Positions 1 through 9,090 are shown, numbered from the stretch's first letter. The stretch: DNA of 64,000 nucleotides from Pseudoduganella lutea (GCF_004209755.1 NZ_CP035913.1:744001-808000); one strand, 5' to 3'. The notes: generated by a model not told the origin, from the letters alone. Numbers and translations: made by a program.

Positions 1-504
1 TACCTTGCGGGCCAGCGCCAGCGCGATCGCCACCTTTTGCCGCATGCCCTTGGAAAAGCCCGACACGCGCCGGTCGAACGCGGCGGCGGCGAGGCCGGCG
101 GCCGCCAGCGCATTATCGATGGCCGCGATGGCCGCGTCGGCAGCGCCATCGCCGCGCTGCCCCGCCAGGTCGAGCAGGTACGCCACGTTTTCACGCGCGG
201 TGAGGTGTTCGTACAGCGCCACGTTCTCGGGAATGTAGGCGAGGTGGCGCCGCGCCTCGTCCGGCTGTGTCGCGGGATCGATGCCGTTCACGCGCACCGT
301 TCCCGCGGCCGGCGTGACGAAGCCGAGGAAGAGGCTCAGCGTGGTGGTCTTGCCCGCGCCGTTCGCGCCCAGCAGCGCGTAGATCTCGCCCGGGCGTATG
401 TGCAGGTCGAGCTGGCGCAGGATGGTCTTGCCGCCATAGCCGGCGACGACCGCCGTGGCTTCGAGTACGTGGTCCGGCAGGGCCGTGCCGTGCGTGATGT
501 TCAA
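1..504 (-). CDS. ABC transporter ATP-binding protein (3' end outside window)
   Basis: Energises an ABC transporter, probably of the ABC-2 export class. The reverse strand is open for 168 codons from a TTG at 504 to the window edge. A Walker A motif, GANGAGKTT, is near residue 40, and the signature region reads SGFSKGMRQK near the edge, the variant common in ABC-2 systems. TTG is chosen because AAGGAG lies six bases before it and no in-frame ATG fits the conserved N-terminus. The Walker B and permease lie outside the window. A Fur-box palindrome about 60 bp upstream suggests iron control. Family assignment is firm; the substrate is unknown. Confidence 0.88.
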   Translation of the reverse strand, partial: MNITHGTALPDHVLEATAVVAGYGGKTILRQLDLHIRPGEIYALLGANGAGKTTTLSLFLGFVTPAAGTVRVNGIDPATQPDEARRHLAYIPENVALYEHLTARENVAYLLDLAGQRGDGAADAAIAAIDNALAAAGLAAAAFDRRVSGFSKGMRQKVAIALALARKV

Positions 505-565
505 GCGATTCTCCTTCGATTGGAAAGGCATGGCCAGGGCGACACTGCCGCCCGGCACCGACACA

Positions 566-585
566 AATGATAATGCATTATCATT
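566..585. promoter_or_regulatory. Fur-box-like perfect palindrome
   Basis: The 20 bases are a perfect palindrome whose core ATGATAATGCATTATCAT closely matches the Fur consensus of interleaved GATAAT repeats. It lies between the leftward ABC ATPase (start 504) and the rightward GGDEF-EAL gene (start 791). It is much closer to the ABC gene and probably controls that one. This rests on sequence match only. Confidence 0.7.
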
Positions 586-790
586 CGCATTTGCAATGCG
601 CCAGAAGACGGAGTGGATTTGCATCGGCGCAACAAGTTCCGGCCGGGAAAAGCGAAGCCCACGGTCCAGGACAACGAATTGTTTCTCTCCGGCACTTACT
701 AAGGTATAGTCACTCTGCAATGGACAACCCGTTCCCGGATGCCGGCGAACCGCCATCCGATTCCAACACTGCTCCAACGCCACCCAGACG

Positions 791-2956
791 ATGACCGCCC
801 CCACCTCCGATCTGATGTACCGCCTGCTGGTCGAACGCACTGTCGATTACGCGATCTACATGCTCACGCCGGAAGGCATCGTATCGAACTGGAATGCCGG
901 CGCTGAACGTGCCAAGGGATACAAGGCCGAGGAAATCGTCGGCCGGAGTTTTGCCGTGTTCTACAGCGAGGAAGACCGCGCGGCGGGCCTGCCGCAAAAG
1001 GCCCTGGCCACGGCGCGCGCCGAATCGCGCTTCGAGGCGGAAGGATGGCGCCTGCGCAAGGATGGCACGCGGTTCTGGACCAGCGTGGTGATCGATGCGA
1101 TCCATGACGACGCCGGCCAGCTCGTGGGCTTCGCCAAGATCACGCGCGACATCACCGCGCAGCACGAGCAGCAGCTGAAGCTGGTGGAAGCCAAGGAACT
1201 GGCCGAGCAGTACAGCGGGCAGATGGCCGGGCTGTCGAACTTCCTCGATTCCGTGATCTCCAACATTCCCGGCAGCGTGCTGGCGCTGGACGTTCGACCG
1301 GGTGCGCAGCTGGGTGAGATCCTGCTGGCCAACGGCCAGGCGCGCCGCCTGTTCGCGTTTGACGGCGCCGACATCAAGGGCAGGCGCGTGCGCGACAGCC
1401 TCGATGGCGACGTGGCGCAATACATCGAACGCCTGGCGGCGGCCTCCCCCGGCGGCGATGCGTCGGACGACAGCATGGTGCAAACGCCGCTCGGCCCGCG
1501 CACGCTGCGCAGCCGCACGGTGGTGGGCAGCCGCCCCGACGGCGCCGGCGACTACCTGCTCGTCATTACCGAGGACGTTACCGACGAACTGGCCGCCTAC
1601 GCGCAGATTAATCACATGGCGCAGCATGACGGCCTGACCAACCTGCCGAACCGCACGTTCTTCAACGAACGCCTGGCCGCCGCGATCGTCGACAGCCTGG
1701 AGGACCGCAGCCACGCGGCGATCCTGTGCCTGGACCTGGACAACTTCAAGAACATCAACGATGCCTTCGGCCACGGCTTTGGCGACAAGATCCTGCTGAT
1801 GCTGGCCGGCCGGCTGAAGAAATGCCTGCGCGAGCATGACACGCTGGCCCGCCTGGGCGGCGATGAATTCGCCGTGGTGCTGCCGCGGGTAAAACGCCTC
1901 GACGAAGCCAAGCACGCGGCGCAGCGCCTCATCGAAGCGGTGGTACCGGGATTTGCGATCGATGGCCACAGCTTCACGGTGGGCCTGTCGGTGGGCATTG
2001 CCATCTCGTCGCACGAGGGCAGTACCGCCGAGCAGTTGCTGCGCTTCGGCGACATGGCGCTGTACGAAGCCAAGCGCAATGGCCGCAACCGCTATGAACT
2101 GTTCCGCCCCGAGCTCGAGGCGGTTTCGCGCCTGCGCCGGCAGATGGAAATCGACCTGCGCCGCGCGCTGCACCGCGGCGAGCTGCAGATGCACTACCAG
2201 CCGATCATCGAAAAAGCCGGATGCCGCATTTCCGGCTACGAGGCGCTGATCCGGTGGCAGCACCCGACCAGGGGCCCTGTGCCGCCGATGGAGTTCATCC
2301 CCCTTGCCGAGGAAACGGGCCTGATCCACGAACTGGGCACGCGGGCGCTGAACCTGGCCTGCCAGGAAGCGGCCACGTGGACGAACGGCGAAACGGTCGC
2401 GGTGAACCTGTCGCCGGTGCAGTTCAAGAACAGCGAACTGGTCAAGACGGTGGCCCTGGCGCTCGAGGATGCGGGCCTGCCGGCGCACCGGCTAGAACTG
2501 GAAATCACCGAGTCGGTACTGCTCGCCAATACCGAAGGCAATATCCGCACGCTGCAGGCGCTGAAGGACCTGGGCGTGCGCATCTCGCTCGACGACTTCG
2601 GCACCGGCTACTCGTCGCTGAGCTACCTGCGCTCCTTCCCGTTCGACAAGATCAAGATCGACCGGTCGTTCGTGCGCGACATGGGCGAAAGCCGCGAGGC
2701 GATGGCGATCATCCGCGCGATCACCGGCCTGTCGAGCAGCCTGCTGATCGAGATCACGGCCGAAGGGGTCGAGACCGAGGAACAGTTCCGCCAGCTGCAG
2801 CAGGAAGGCTGTTCGCACTTCCAGGGTTACCTGTTCGGCCGGCCCGTGGCCGCCGAGCACCGGATGCAGGAGATCGGCGTGCACGAGATCGGGCTGCAAG
2901 AGCGTGGCCCGCAAGAGCGTGGCCTGCAAGAGCGCGGCCCCTTGCGCGCCGCCTGA
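791..2956 (+). CDS. PAS-PAS-GGDEF-EAL cyclic-di-GMP protein
   Basis: Makes and/or degrades cyclic di-GMP under control of N-terminal sensor domains. The 721 residues hold a PAS domain (about 5-125), a second PAS-like region (150-275), a GGDEF domain with an intact GGDEF motif at 356-360, and an EAL domain with EAL at 484-486 and DDFGTGYSS from 601. An RxxD inhibitory site (REHD) lies five residues before GGDEF, so the cyclase should be subject to product inhibition. No membrane segment is seen, so the protein is probably cytoplasmic. The C-terminus ends in five pentapeptide repeats. Both catalytic motifs look complete; which activity dominates cannot be told. Confidence 0.93.
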   Translation: MTAPTSDLMYRLLVERTVDYAIYMLTPEGIVSNWNAGAERAKGYKAEEIVGRSFAVFYSEEDRAAGLPQKALATARAESRFEAEGWRLRKDGTRFWTSVVIDAIHDDAGQLVGFAKITRDITAQHEQQLKLVEAKELAEQYSGQMAGLSNFLDSVISNIPGSVLALDVRPGAQLGEILLANGQARRLFAFDGADIKGRRVRDSLDGDVAQYIERLAAASPGGDASDDSMVQTPLGPRTLRSRTVVGSRPDGAGDYLLVITEDVTDELAAYAQINHMAQHDGLTNLPNRTFFNERLAAAIVDSLEDRSHAAILCLDLDNFKNINDAFGHGFGDKILLMLAGRLKKCLREHDTLARLGGDEFAVVLPRVKRLDEAKHAAQRLIEAVVPGFAIDGHSFTVGLSVGIAISSHEGSTAEQLLRFGDMALYEAKRNGRNRYELFRPELEAVSRLRRQMEIDLRRALHRGELQMHYQPIIEKAGCRISGYEALIRWQHPTRGPVPPMEFIPLAEETGLIHELGTRALNLACQEAATWTNGETVAVNLSPVQFKNSELVKTVALALEDAGLPAHRLELEITESVLLANTEGNIRTLQALKDLGVRISLDDFGTGYSSLSYLRSFPFDKIKIDRSFVRDMGESREAMAIIRAITGLSSSLLIEITAEGVETEEQFRQLQQEGCSHFQGYLFGRPVAAEHRMQEIGVHEIGLQERGPQERGLQERGPLRAA
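2864..2938 (+). repeat. Five 15-bp tandem units at the end of the GGDEF-EAL gene
   Basis: Five consecutive 15-bp units encode MQEIG, VHEIG, LQERG, PQERG and LQERG. The last three units are nearly identical DNA. The repeat extends the protein past the end of the EAL fold and looks like recent slippage expansion. Confidence 0.8.
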
Positions 2957-2983
2957 GGGCCGGCATGCGCCATGCGCGCGCAC

Positions 2984-3002
2984 GTGCACCGCGCCGGTGC
3001 AC
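2984..3002. terminator. Hairpin between convergent genes
   Basis: GTGCACCG and its complement flank a three-base loop. The hairpin sits between the converging GGDEF-EAL gene and cynS. It has no long T tract, so termination in either direction is plausible but unproven. Confidence 0.5.
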
Positions 3003-3030
3003 GGATTGCCCTGCGCGGCCGATCACGTCT

Positions 3031-3474
3031 TCAGTACGTTTTATAGGGCAGGAACTTGCCGGACATCGTGATGCTCACGCGGTCGCCCGCCGGATCCGGC
3101 TCGCGCTGCATGTCCATGCGGAAGTCGATCGCGGACATGATGCCGTCGCCGAATTCCTCATGGATCAGCGCCTTGAACGTGGTGCCGTATACGCTGACCA
3201 GTTCGTAGAAGCGGTAGACCAGCGGATCGGTGGGCACGGCCGTCGGCAGCGAACCGCGGTACGGCGGCTGCTGCAGCAGCAGCACCGCCTCCTCGGGCAG
3301 CCCGAACGCTTCGCCCACGATCGCCGCCTGGCGCGCATCGAACGTCATCTGGCCCAGGCACCCGGCCGTGACCCATTCCTTCGACAACCCGACCTGTTCG
3401 GCCACGTCGCACCACTTGATGCCCTTGCGGATCTTGGCGGTCATGATCATTTCGGTGACGTCGGTGCGTTGCAT
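3031..3474 (-). CDS. cynS: Cyanate hydratase (cyanase)
   Basis: Catalyses bicarbonate-dependent breakdown of cyanate to ammonia and carbon dioxide in the cytoplasm. The 147 residues match the family over their full length (E. coli CynS has 156): an N-terminal helix-turn-helix-like domain and a C-terminal catalytic domain. The triad appears as R88, E91 and S114, with the same spacing as E. coli R96, E99 and S122. The start has AAAGGA eight bases upstream. No cynT carbonic anhydrase, cynR or cyanate transporter is adjacent, so it stands alone. Confidence 0.96.
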   Translation of the reverse strand: MQRTDVTEMIMTAKIRKGIKWCDVAEQVGLSKEWVTAGCLGQMTFDARQAAIVGEAFGLPEEAVLLLQQPPYRGSLPTAVPTDPLVYRFYELVSVYGTTFKALIHEEFGDGIMSAIDFRMDMQREPDPAGDRVSITMSGKFLPYKTY

Positions 3475-3561
3475 GGTGGTCCTTTCAGTGGTGGGTGAAC
3501 GATTGCGTTCCCTTACCCAGCACGAAGCGTGCCACCGGACCAGGTGGCTGAGGCAAGTTGC

Positions 3562-3954
3562 TCATCCAGGCTCTCCTCCATGGCGGGCTTTCGCCGCGAG
3601 AATGCCACACAGCACCGCAGGAACCAGCACTATCGCGTACTCCCGCAGCGATTGATGCGGCTTGAAGGCCAACAGGCAGACCAGCGGGCTGACGCTGGCC
3701 AGTCCTGTCACGCATCCCTGCTCCCGTACCTGCAGGACAGGCAGGCGCGCCACGCAAGGCCACAGCACGACATACAGCAGACCAGTGATCAGGGCGGGAA
3801 TCGCACCGGTGAAGCAACTGAGAAACATCAGGATAAAGAACAGCTTATCGTCGCCCTTGTGGGGTAGCACGCTTCCGTAAAAGATGAAAAACGCGATGAG
3901 CGGGCCAATCAGCATGAACACCAGTGGCGGCACGAGGTAGGGGCGAATTCTCAT
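3562..3954 (-). CDS. Small membrane protein of unknown function
   Basis: About 130 residues with hydrophobic segments near residues 7-27, 40-75 and 85-125, so probably an inner-membrane protein with three or four spans. I do not recognise a family. The frame is open up to 4020, where an ATG overlaps the stop of the M50 gene, but the internal ATG at 3954 has AGGAA five bases upstream and opens directly on a hydrophobic segment, so I prefer it. It is the last gene of a leftward operon with the M50 protease and the DUF2167 protein. Confidence 0.6.
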   Translation of the reverse strand: MRIRPYLVPPLVFMLIGPLIAFFIFYGSVLPHKGDDKLFFILMFLSCFTGAIPALITGLLYVVLWPCVARLPVLQVREQGCVTGLASVSPLVCLLAFKPHQSLREYAIVLVPAVLCGILAAKARHGGEPG

Positions 3955-4020
3955 GAAATTCCTGCGCAGACGTTTCTGATCCCGGCCATATCCGGTGACG
4001 GCTGCCGCCCAGGCCGGCAT

Positions 4021-4725
4021 TCAGACACGCAGGCTCTCATGGATGCCATAGCTCATGATCGCAAGGAATGCCACCAGCCCGAGGTACATCACGCCATAGT
4101 TGATGCGCTTGTCCAGCGGCGTGTCATAGTAACCGGCGGCCGCGCCGGGCGAGCCCTGCCATGCCTGCTTCAATTGCGGCAGTGCCAGCAGTCCCACCAA
4201 GATCAGCATCGGGCTCGGACGCACGAAGAACAGTGCGGCCAGCAATGGCACGCCCACCAGCCACACCTTCGGCGAGATGACGGCCGTGATGCGGCCGCCG
4301 TCGAGCGGTGCCAGCGGAATCAGGTTGAACAGATTCAGCATGCAGCCCGAATAGGCCAGTGCCATCAGCAGCTGGCTGCCCGTGTCGCGCGCGGCGAAGT
4401 AGCACGCCATCGCGGCCATCGTGCCCGCCACGGGGCCGGCAAAGCCGATGTACGCCTCCGTCTCGGCATCGCGCGGCTGGTCCTTCAATGCCACCCAGGC
4501 GCCGACGAAGGGTATGAATGCGGGGAGGCCCGCCTCCATGCCGCGCTGGCGGGCGGCCACGTAATGCCCCATCTCGTGGACGAACACCAGCAGCACGAAA
4601 CCGGCGGCGTAGCGCCAGCCGAAGACCCAGCTGTAAACGACCAGCGACAGCAGCATCGTGCCGCCGCTCGTGAGCAGCTTGCCCATCTTCCCGGCCGCGA
4701 ACAGCCAGACGAGTAACTTGCCCAT
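4021..4725 (-). CDS. Site-2 protease family (M50) membrane protein
   Basis: An intramembrane zinc metalloprotease or homologue. The 234 residues contain the zinc-binding HEMGH motif (H50, E51, H54) inside a membrane helix and the second family signature PLAPLDGG with the likely metal ligand D142. About six hydrophobic segments are visible. There is no PDZ domain, as in small M50B members. The start lies three bases after the DUF2167 stop, so the two are cotranscribed. The substrate is unknown; the neighbour with C-terminal membrane spans is a candidate partner. Confidence 0.88.
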   Translation of the reverse strand: MGKLLVWLFAAGKMGKLLTSGGTMLLSLVVYSWVFGWRYAAGFVLLVFVHEMGHYVAARQRGMEAGLPAFIPFVGAWVALKDQPRDAETEAYIGFAGPVAGTMAAMACYFAARDTGSQLLMALAYSGCMLNLFNLIPLAPLDGGRITAVISPKVWLVGVPLLAALFFVRPSPMLILVGLLALPQLKQAWQGSPGAAAGYYDTPLDKRINYGVMYLGLVAFLAIMSYGIHESLRV

Positions 4726-4728
4726 CGC

Positions 4729-5613
4729 TTACCCTGGCTTGGAAAGATTGACCTTCCTGCGGCGGCCCAGCATCGTCCAGAGCCAGCTCGCCGCGATAGC
4801 CCCGCCCACGAAGACCACCTTCTTGAAGGCCAGCACCAGCGCCAGCAGCTTGCCGAACAGGCCCAGCTTGGCGGCCGCGCCGCCTGCGATCAGGGCCGCG
4901 ATGCCGTACTCCGCCACCTTGTCCGTTTTTTCATCGAAGTCCGCATAGCGGTGGCCCGGCGCGAAATCCGTGAATGCCGTCACGTTCTTCATTTCGTCGC
5001 GGATCTGCCCGATCTGATCCATGCCGGCAACCGCGTTCAGCACCAGCACGCCTTCGCGGCCCAGCACGCGGATGTTGTAGTTCAAGCCGTTGTACTGGTC
5101 GCCTTCGGTATGCAGTTCCTTGGCCCAGTACAGCTTGTGGCTGGCCTTGTCGTAGTGGGGTTTCTCGGCCCAGCCGATCAGCGTCATCGATGCATAGCCT
5201 TGCTTCTTGCGCTCCTCGTTCGCCCCCGTCATCGCTTCCTGCATGGACTGGAGCAGCTCGTCGTACTTGATGCCGTCCGCGTCGCCATCGTCCACATGGC
5301 CATCATTTTCATACGTGATTACCACGCCCCAACCGTGGGCGGCCAGCGGATTCACCGCAGTGGGTACGATCATGCCCAGCGTTTTGATCCCGGGCGGATT
5401 GCCCCAGCCTTCGGACAACAGGCGGCCGGCATCGGCGGGATCAAGATAGCGGAACCCTGCCGGCAGATCCAGTGTGGCGATGCCATCGGCCAGCGTAATG
5501 CGGCCGTGCTGGAATTTGAGCGAGGCAAGCAATTGCTCGGGGGAGGTTTCGCCCGCGCGAGCGAAACCGAGAAGCAGGCACAAAAGCGCTGCAAGAATGG
5601 TGCGGATGAACAT
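4729..5613 (-). CDS. DUF2167 family membrane-anchored protein
   Basis: A 294-residue protein with an N-terminal signal peptide (MFIRTILAALLCLLLGFARA), a periplasmic-type domain typical of DUF2167 proteins, and C-terminal hydrophobic segments (about 235-285) ending in an RRRK basic cap. The frame extends to 5763, but the ATG at 5613 gives a clean signal peptide and has AGGGA upstream. It is the first gene of a leftward operon with an M50 protease. The biochemical function of DUF2167 is not known to me. Confidence 0.82.
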   Translation of the reverse strand: MFIRTILAALLCLLLGFARAGETSPEQLLASLKFQHGRITLADGIATLDLPAGFRYLDPADAGRLLSEGWGNPPGIKTLGMIVPTAVNPLAAHGWGVVITYENDGHVDDGDADGIKYDELLQSMQEAMTGANEERKKQGYASMTLIGWAEKPHYDKASHKLYWAKELHTEGDQYNGLNYNIRVLGREGVLVLNAVAGMDQIGQIRDEMKNVTAFTDFAPGHRYADFDEKTDKVAEYGIAALIAGGAAAKLGLFGKLLALVLAFKKVVFVGGAIAASWLWTMLGRRRKVNLSKPG

Positions 5614-5821
5614 GGCGTTTCCCTGAATGGTTTTGGTATGCGTCAAGCCTGCGACGCGTTCTTTGACGTGCTCGACAATAAAAGGCTGGACGCCGCCATT
5701 GTAGAAGGCCGGCTTGCCGCCAATTCTCTCCAAAAGTAACCTTATAGAAATATTAGTTGCCATTTAGACGTTACGAGAGACGACAACCCGGCGGCAGCCC
5801 CCTTTGCGGCCCAGATGACGT

Positions 5822-5858
5822 TGATTATTAATGAGAATCATTCGTGTTATCATTATTA
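5822..5858. promoter_or_regulatory. Fur-like operator before siderophore receptor
   Basis: An AT-rich block with overlapping Fur-type hexamers (AATGAGAATCATT, then TTATCATTATTAAT) ends about 25 bp before the receptor start. The placement is what is expected for iron-repressed receptor genes. The match is imperfect, in contrast to the palindrome at 566. Confidence 0.65.
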
Positions 5859-5882
5859 ATTAGTCATGCAACCACAATCATC

Positions 5883-8120
5883 ATGAGCACACCATCTTCA
5901 GGTTCCACCCTTGTCCGCCATGCCACCACCGCCGCCATCCTCGGCATCCTTCCCTTCTGGCACGCGCAGGCGCAGACCGTGCCACAAACGGCACCGGCCA
6001 CGATGGCTGAAATCGAAGTGACGGGCACGAAGGACGCCACCACGGAAAACAGCGGTTCCTATACGACGACCGGCCCCATCGCCAGCGGCACGCGCCTGGA
6101 CCTGAGCCCGCGCGAAACGCCGCAGTCGCTGTCGATCGTCACGCGCGAGCGCATGGAACAACAGGGCCTGCAGACGCTGGCCGAGACGATGCAGCAGGTG
6201 ACCGGCCTCTATGTGAACTACAACGACACCGAGCGCGTCACGTACAACGCGCGCGGCTACGCGGTGACCAACTTCCAGGTCGACGGCATGCTGAACCTGT
6301 TCGGCAGCTCGCTGAAGGCGAATGGCGACAACGTGGTGTACGACCGCATCGAGGTGGTACGCGGCGCAACGGGCCTGACGACAGGCGCCGGCGATCCATC
6401 GGCGACCATCAACCAGGTGCGCAAGCGTCCGACGCGCGAGTTCCAGGCCAATGCCGCGCTGCGTATCGGCAGCTACGACCTGCGCCGCGCCGAACTCGAT
6501 GTTTCCGGTCCCCTGGCATTTGACGGCAAGCTGCGAGGCCGCTTCGTCACCGCGAAGCAGAAGGCCGAATCGTTCCGGCCCATGTACGAGCAGGACATGG
6601 GCGCGCTGTACGGCATCCTGGAGGCCGACCTGGGTGCGGCCACCACGGTGGCGGTAGGCTACGAGCGCCAGAAGTCCGATCCGCGCGGTTCCACATGGGG
6701 TACGGTGCCTTACTGGAACGCGGACGGCTCGCTGGCCAACCTGCCCTCCAACCTGAACCTGTCGACGCCGTGGGCCTCCTGGAACATGGACGAGAAAAAG
6801 ACCTTTGCCACGCTGGAACACCGCTTTGCCGACGACTGGCGCCTGCGCGCCGCGTGGAGCAGGACCGACCGCGTGCAGGACGGCAGCCTCTACTTCGGCT
6901 ATGGCGGCTACCCGCGCGCCGACGGCAGCGGCATCACCGTCGCCTCCAACCGCTTCCCCGTCGACGAAACGATGGATGTGCTGGAACTGAACGTAGACGG
7001 CAAGTTCGACCTGTTCGGCCGCCGCCACGATATCGTGTTCGGCTGGGGCAAGGCCGACCGCGAAATGGTTTCGCAACGCGTCACCATCGGCGCGGTGCCG
7101 GCCGGCTACGACAAGATCCCGAACTGGCAGACGTGGACCGGCGACGTGCCGCAATTCCCGACCACGGTCGGCGCGGTACCGAACAGCATCGGCAACGTCG
7201 ACCAGAAGGCGCTGAGCGTGGCAACGCGCCTGAACCTCACGGACGCCCTGAAGGCCGTGGTGGGCCTGCGCCACGGCGACTACACGACCCGCACGCGCAA
7301 CTTCAATGCCGACGGCAGTGCCAGCACCACGACCGGCTTCACGCTCGGTTCGGTGAACACGCCGTACGTGGGCCTGCTGTACGACCTGGATGAACAGTGG
7401 ACCGCGTACACGGCCTACACCAGCATCTTCCAACCGCAGAACCTGCGCGACAGGAACAATGAATTCCTCGATCCGGTGGACGGCAACAGCATCGAGGCCG
7501 GCATCAAGGCCGAACTGTTCGACCGGCGCGTGAACTTCTCGGCGGCCGTGTTCAGGAGCGAGAAGGACAACGTGGGCGAGATCGACGACAGCGTGCCGCC
7601 GAATTCCCTGCCGGGCGCCGTGCAGGCCTACCGCTCCACGGGCAAGGGCAACAAGGTCGACGGCTTCGAGCTCGAAGCCTCCGGCCAGGTCCTGCCGGAA
7701 TGGAACCTCTCGGCCGGCTACAGCCACACCCGATCGCGCGATGCGCGCGGCAACCCGATCAACACGGTGGTGCCGCGCAACCTGCTGAAGGTCTTCACCA
7801 CGTATCGCTTCGGCCCCGACCGCCGCTACACGGTCGGCGGCGGCGTGAACTGGCAGAGCAACCTGTGGAACACCGCGCAGCAACCCACCGGCGCCTACAA
7901 CGCCGATGGCGCGCCCATCACGGCGCCGTCGCGCATCTCCCAGGGTTCGATCTGGCTGGCCAGCCTGACGGCCAGCTACCGCATCAACGACCACTTCACC
8001 GCCAGCGTCAACGTGGCCAACCTGTTCGACAAGACCTACTACAACCGTGTGGGCTTCTATAACGGGCTGCATTATGCCGAGCCGCGCACGGCGTCGGCGA
8101 CATTGCGGGCGGTGTTCTGA
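5883..8120 (+). CDS. TonB-dependent siderophore receptor (FhuE/FpvA type)
   Basis: Outer-membrane receptor for ferric siderophores, powered by TonB-ExbBD. The 745 residues have a signal peptide ending around WHAQAQ, a TonB-box-like stretch (MAEIEVTG), a plug with the siderophore-receptor hallmark ETPQSLSIVTRERM, and a 22-strand barrel ending in a terminal Phe (LRAVF). The plug and the VANLFDK segment near the C-terminus resemble FhuE, suggesting a hydroxamate such as coprogen or rhodotorulate. The ATG at 5883 is chosen for its signal peptide; its ribosome site is weak. A Fur-like site lies just upstream. Confidence 0.92.
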   Translation: MSTPSSGSTLVRHATTAAILGILPFWHAQAQTVPQTAPATMAEIEVTGTKDATTENSGSYTTTGPIASGTRLDLSPRETPQSLSIVTRERMEQQGLQTLAETMQQVTGLYVNYNDTERVTYNARGYAVTNFQVDGMLNLFGSSLKANGDNVVYDRIEVVRGATGLTTGAGDPSATINQVRKRPTREFQANAALRIGSYDLRRAELDVSGPLAFDGKLRGRFVTAKQKAESFRPMYEQDMGALYGILEADLGAATTVAVGYERQKSDPRGSTWGTVPYWNADGSLANLPSNLNLSTPWASWNMDEKKTFATLEHRFADDWRLRAAWSRTDRVQDGSLYFGYGGYPRADGSGITVASNRFPVDETMDVLELNVDGKFDLFGRRHDIVFGWGKADREMVSQRVTIGAVPAGYDKIPNWQTWTGDVPQFPTTVGAVPNSIGNVDQKALSVATRLNLTDALKAVVGLRHGDYTTRTRNFNADGSASTTTGFTLGSVNTPYVGLLYDLDEQWTAYTAYTSIFQPQNLRDRNNEFLDPVDGNSIEAGIKAELFDRRVNFSAAVFRSEKDNVGEIDDSVPPNSLPGAVQAYRSTGKGNKVDGFELEASGQVLPEWNLSAGYSHTRSRDARGNPINTVVPRNLLKVFTTYRFGPDRRYTVGGGVNWQSNLWNTAQQPTGAYNADGAPITAPSRISQGSIWLASLTASYRINDHFTASVNVANLFDKTYYNRVGFYNGLHYAEPRTASATLRAVF

Positions 8121-8435
8121 TGTCGCTTGGCGATACCCGATCTTATCGTAAATGCTCGGATCACCCGGACGCCAGCAAGCCGTTGCCTGTTTGACCGAGT
8201 TTGCTTAACGGCGCTATTCCACGATATACGCGCCTGCTGAGACCTCGACGCTATCTGGCACTGAATTAAGCCGCTTTCTTCTGCTGAACACTAGCATATT
8301 CTTGATTCGATCTCGCAATTTATGCAATTTCAAACAAAGAAATTTTAGCTCTCGTGAGAATCCGATAGTTTTCCAGACATTATTTTGTATTAATATTTAT
8401 CTGCCAACCGGCTTAACCATATAAGTGGAAGATAT
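8121..8435. other. AT-rich gene-free spacer
   Basis: About 315 bp whose GC falls steeply toward the right. No convincing reading frame or repeat is seen. The last 100 bases are rich in A/T and probably hold the promoter of the gene at 8436. Confidence 0.6.
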
Positions 8436-9059
8436 ATGTCTCGCATACAGCCCCCTCAGATTAATGATAAACTTCTGACGCAGAGTGTTTTCAACCAAGA
8501 ATCTTCTTGGAGTGACGAGGATGCTTGGGAGGTTGAGGACTACTTGGAGGACGATTCTTTTGATTCTTGGTTTTCCGCAGACTCATCAACTTGGCAGACG
8601 GAAAACTTTCTTGCTCCTTTTGGTGGCGCTCAAATTAACGATCATCCACCAGTCACACATGGCAGCATTGTTACCGAGTCGTTTACGATCACGCAGATGA
8701 TTAATGGTTCAGAACTTCGTTGGTTATGGGACGTCGCTACCGACAATAATACTGGAAATGTTTCCATAGGAATGAGCGTCTATCACAACGGAACGTTTGC
8801 CGGCGGCGCTTCTGGATTTGTTAACGAAAATGGAGCGACCATGTATGGAGTAGATGCGAATGGAAACATTACTGCCACTTATACGATGGCACCGGGCTCG
8901 TTACCGAAGGCACCGGCGTATGATGGCAACCTTGATCTGCAGATTCTGGAAGGGACGAACAAAATTTATCTTGATGCGAGCGTCGAAAATTCCGATGAAT
9001 TTATTTCCACTCAGATAGTCGGCTCCGCAAGCTTTGAACTCCAGCAATTTTATGGCTAA
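8436..9059 (+). CDS. Unrecognised acidic protein in AT-rich islet
   Basis: A 207-residue protein I do not recognise. The first 60 residues are very acidic and rich in Trp, Ser and Asp (for example SSWSDEDAWEVEDYLEDD). The rest reads like a beta-sandwich, with alternating hydrophobic strands and Asn/Gly turns. There is no signal peptide or membrane span. The start has GGAAG four bases upstream. Codon choice is AT-rich and unlike the neighbours, which suggests recent acquisition. The next gene follows within 31 bp and may be a partner. Confidence 0.7.
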   Translation: MSRIQPPQINDKLLTQSVFNQESSWSDEDAWEVEDYLEDDSFDSWFSADSSTWQTENFLAPFGGAQINDHPPVTHGSIVTESFTITQMINGSELRWLWDVATDNNTGNVSIGMSVYHNGTFAGGASGFVNENGATMYGVDANGNITATYTMAPGSLPKAPAYDGNLDLQILEGTNKIYLDASVENSDEFISTQIVGSASFELQQFYG

Positions 9060-9065
9060 TTAAAG

Positions 9066-9085
9066 AAAGCGCTGCAAAGCGCTTT
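9066..9085 (+). terminator. Hairpin between the two islet genes
   Basis: A perfect 8-bp stem (AAAGCGCT and its complement) with a GCAA loop is followed by a short T run. It looks like an intrinsic terminator but ends only five bases before the ATG at 9091. It may therefore attenuate or gate expression of the second gene. Confidence 0.6.
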
Positions 9086-9090
9086 TCACC

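Noticed and set aside
710..2488. 592-codon antisense frame opposite the GGDEF-EAL gene
   Set aside because: His/Arg/Gln/Ala-rich composition typical of antisense frames in high-GC DNA; the other strand has clear catalytic motifs.
5898..8072. 724-codon frame opposite the siderophore receptor
   Set aside because: Antisense shadow; no domain, while the + strand encodes a complete receptor.
8127..8137. TTGGCGATACC match to one arm of the 18661-18690 inverted repeat
   Set aside because: Only one arm is present, it lies just after an unrelated gene, and an 11-base match in this composition can be chance.
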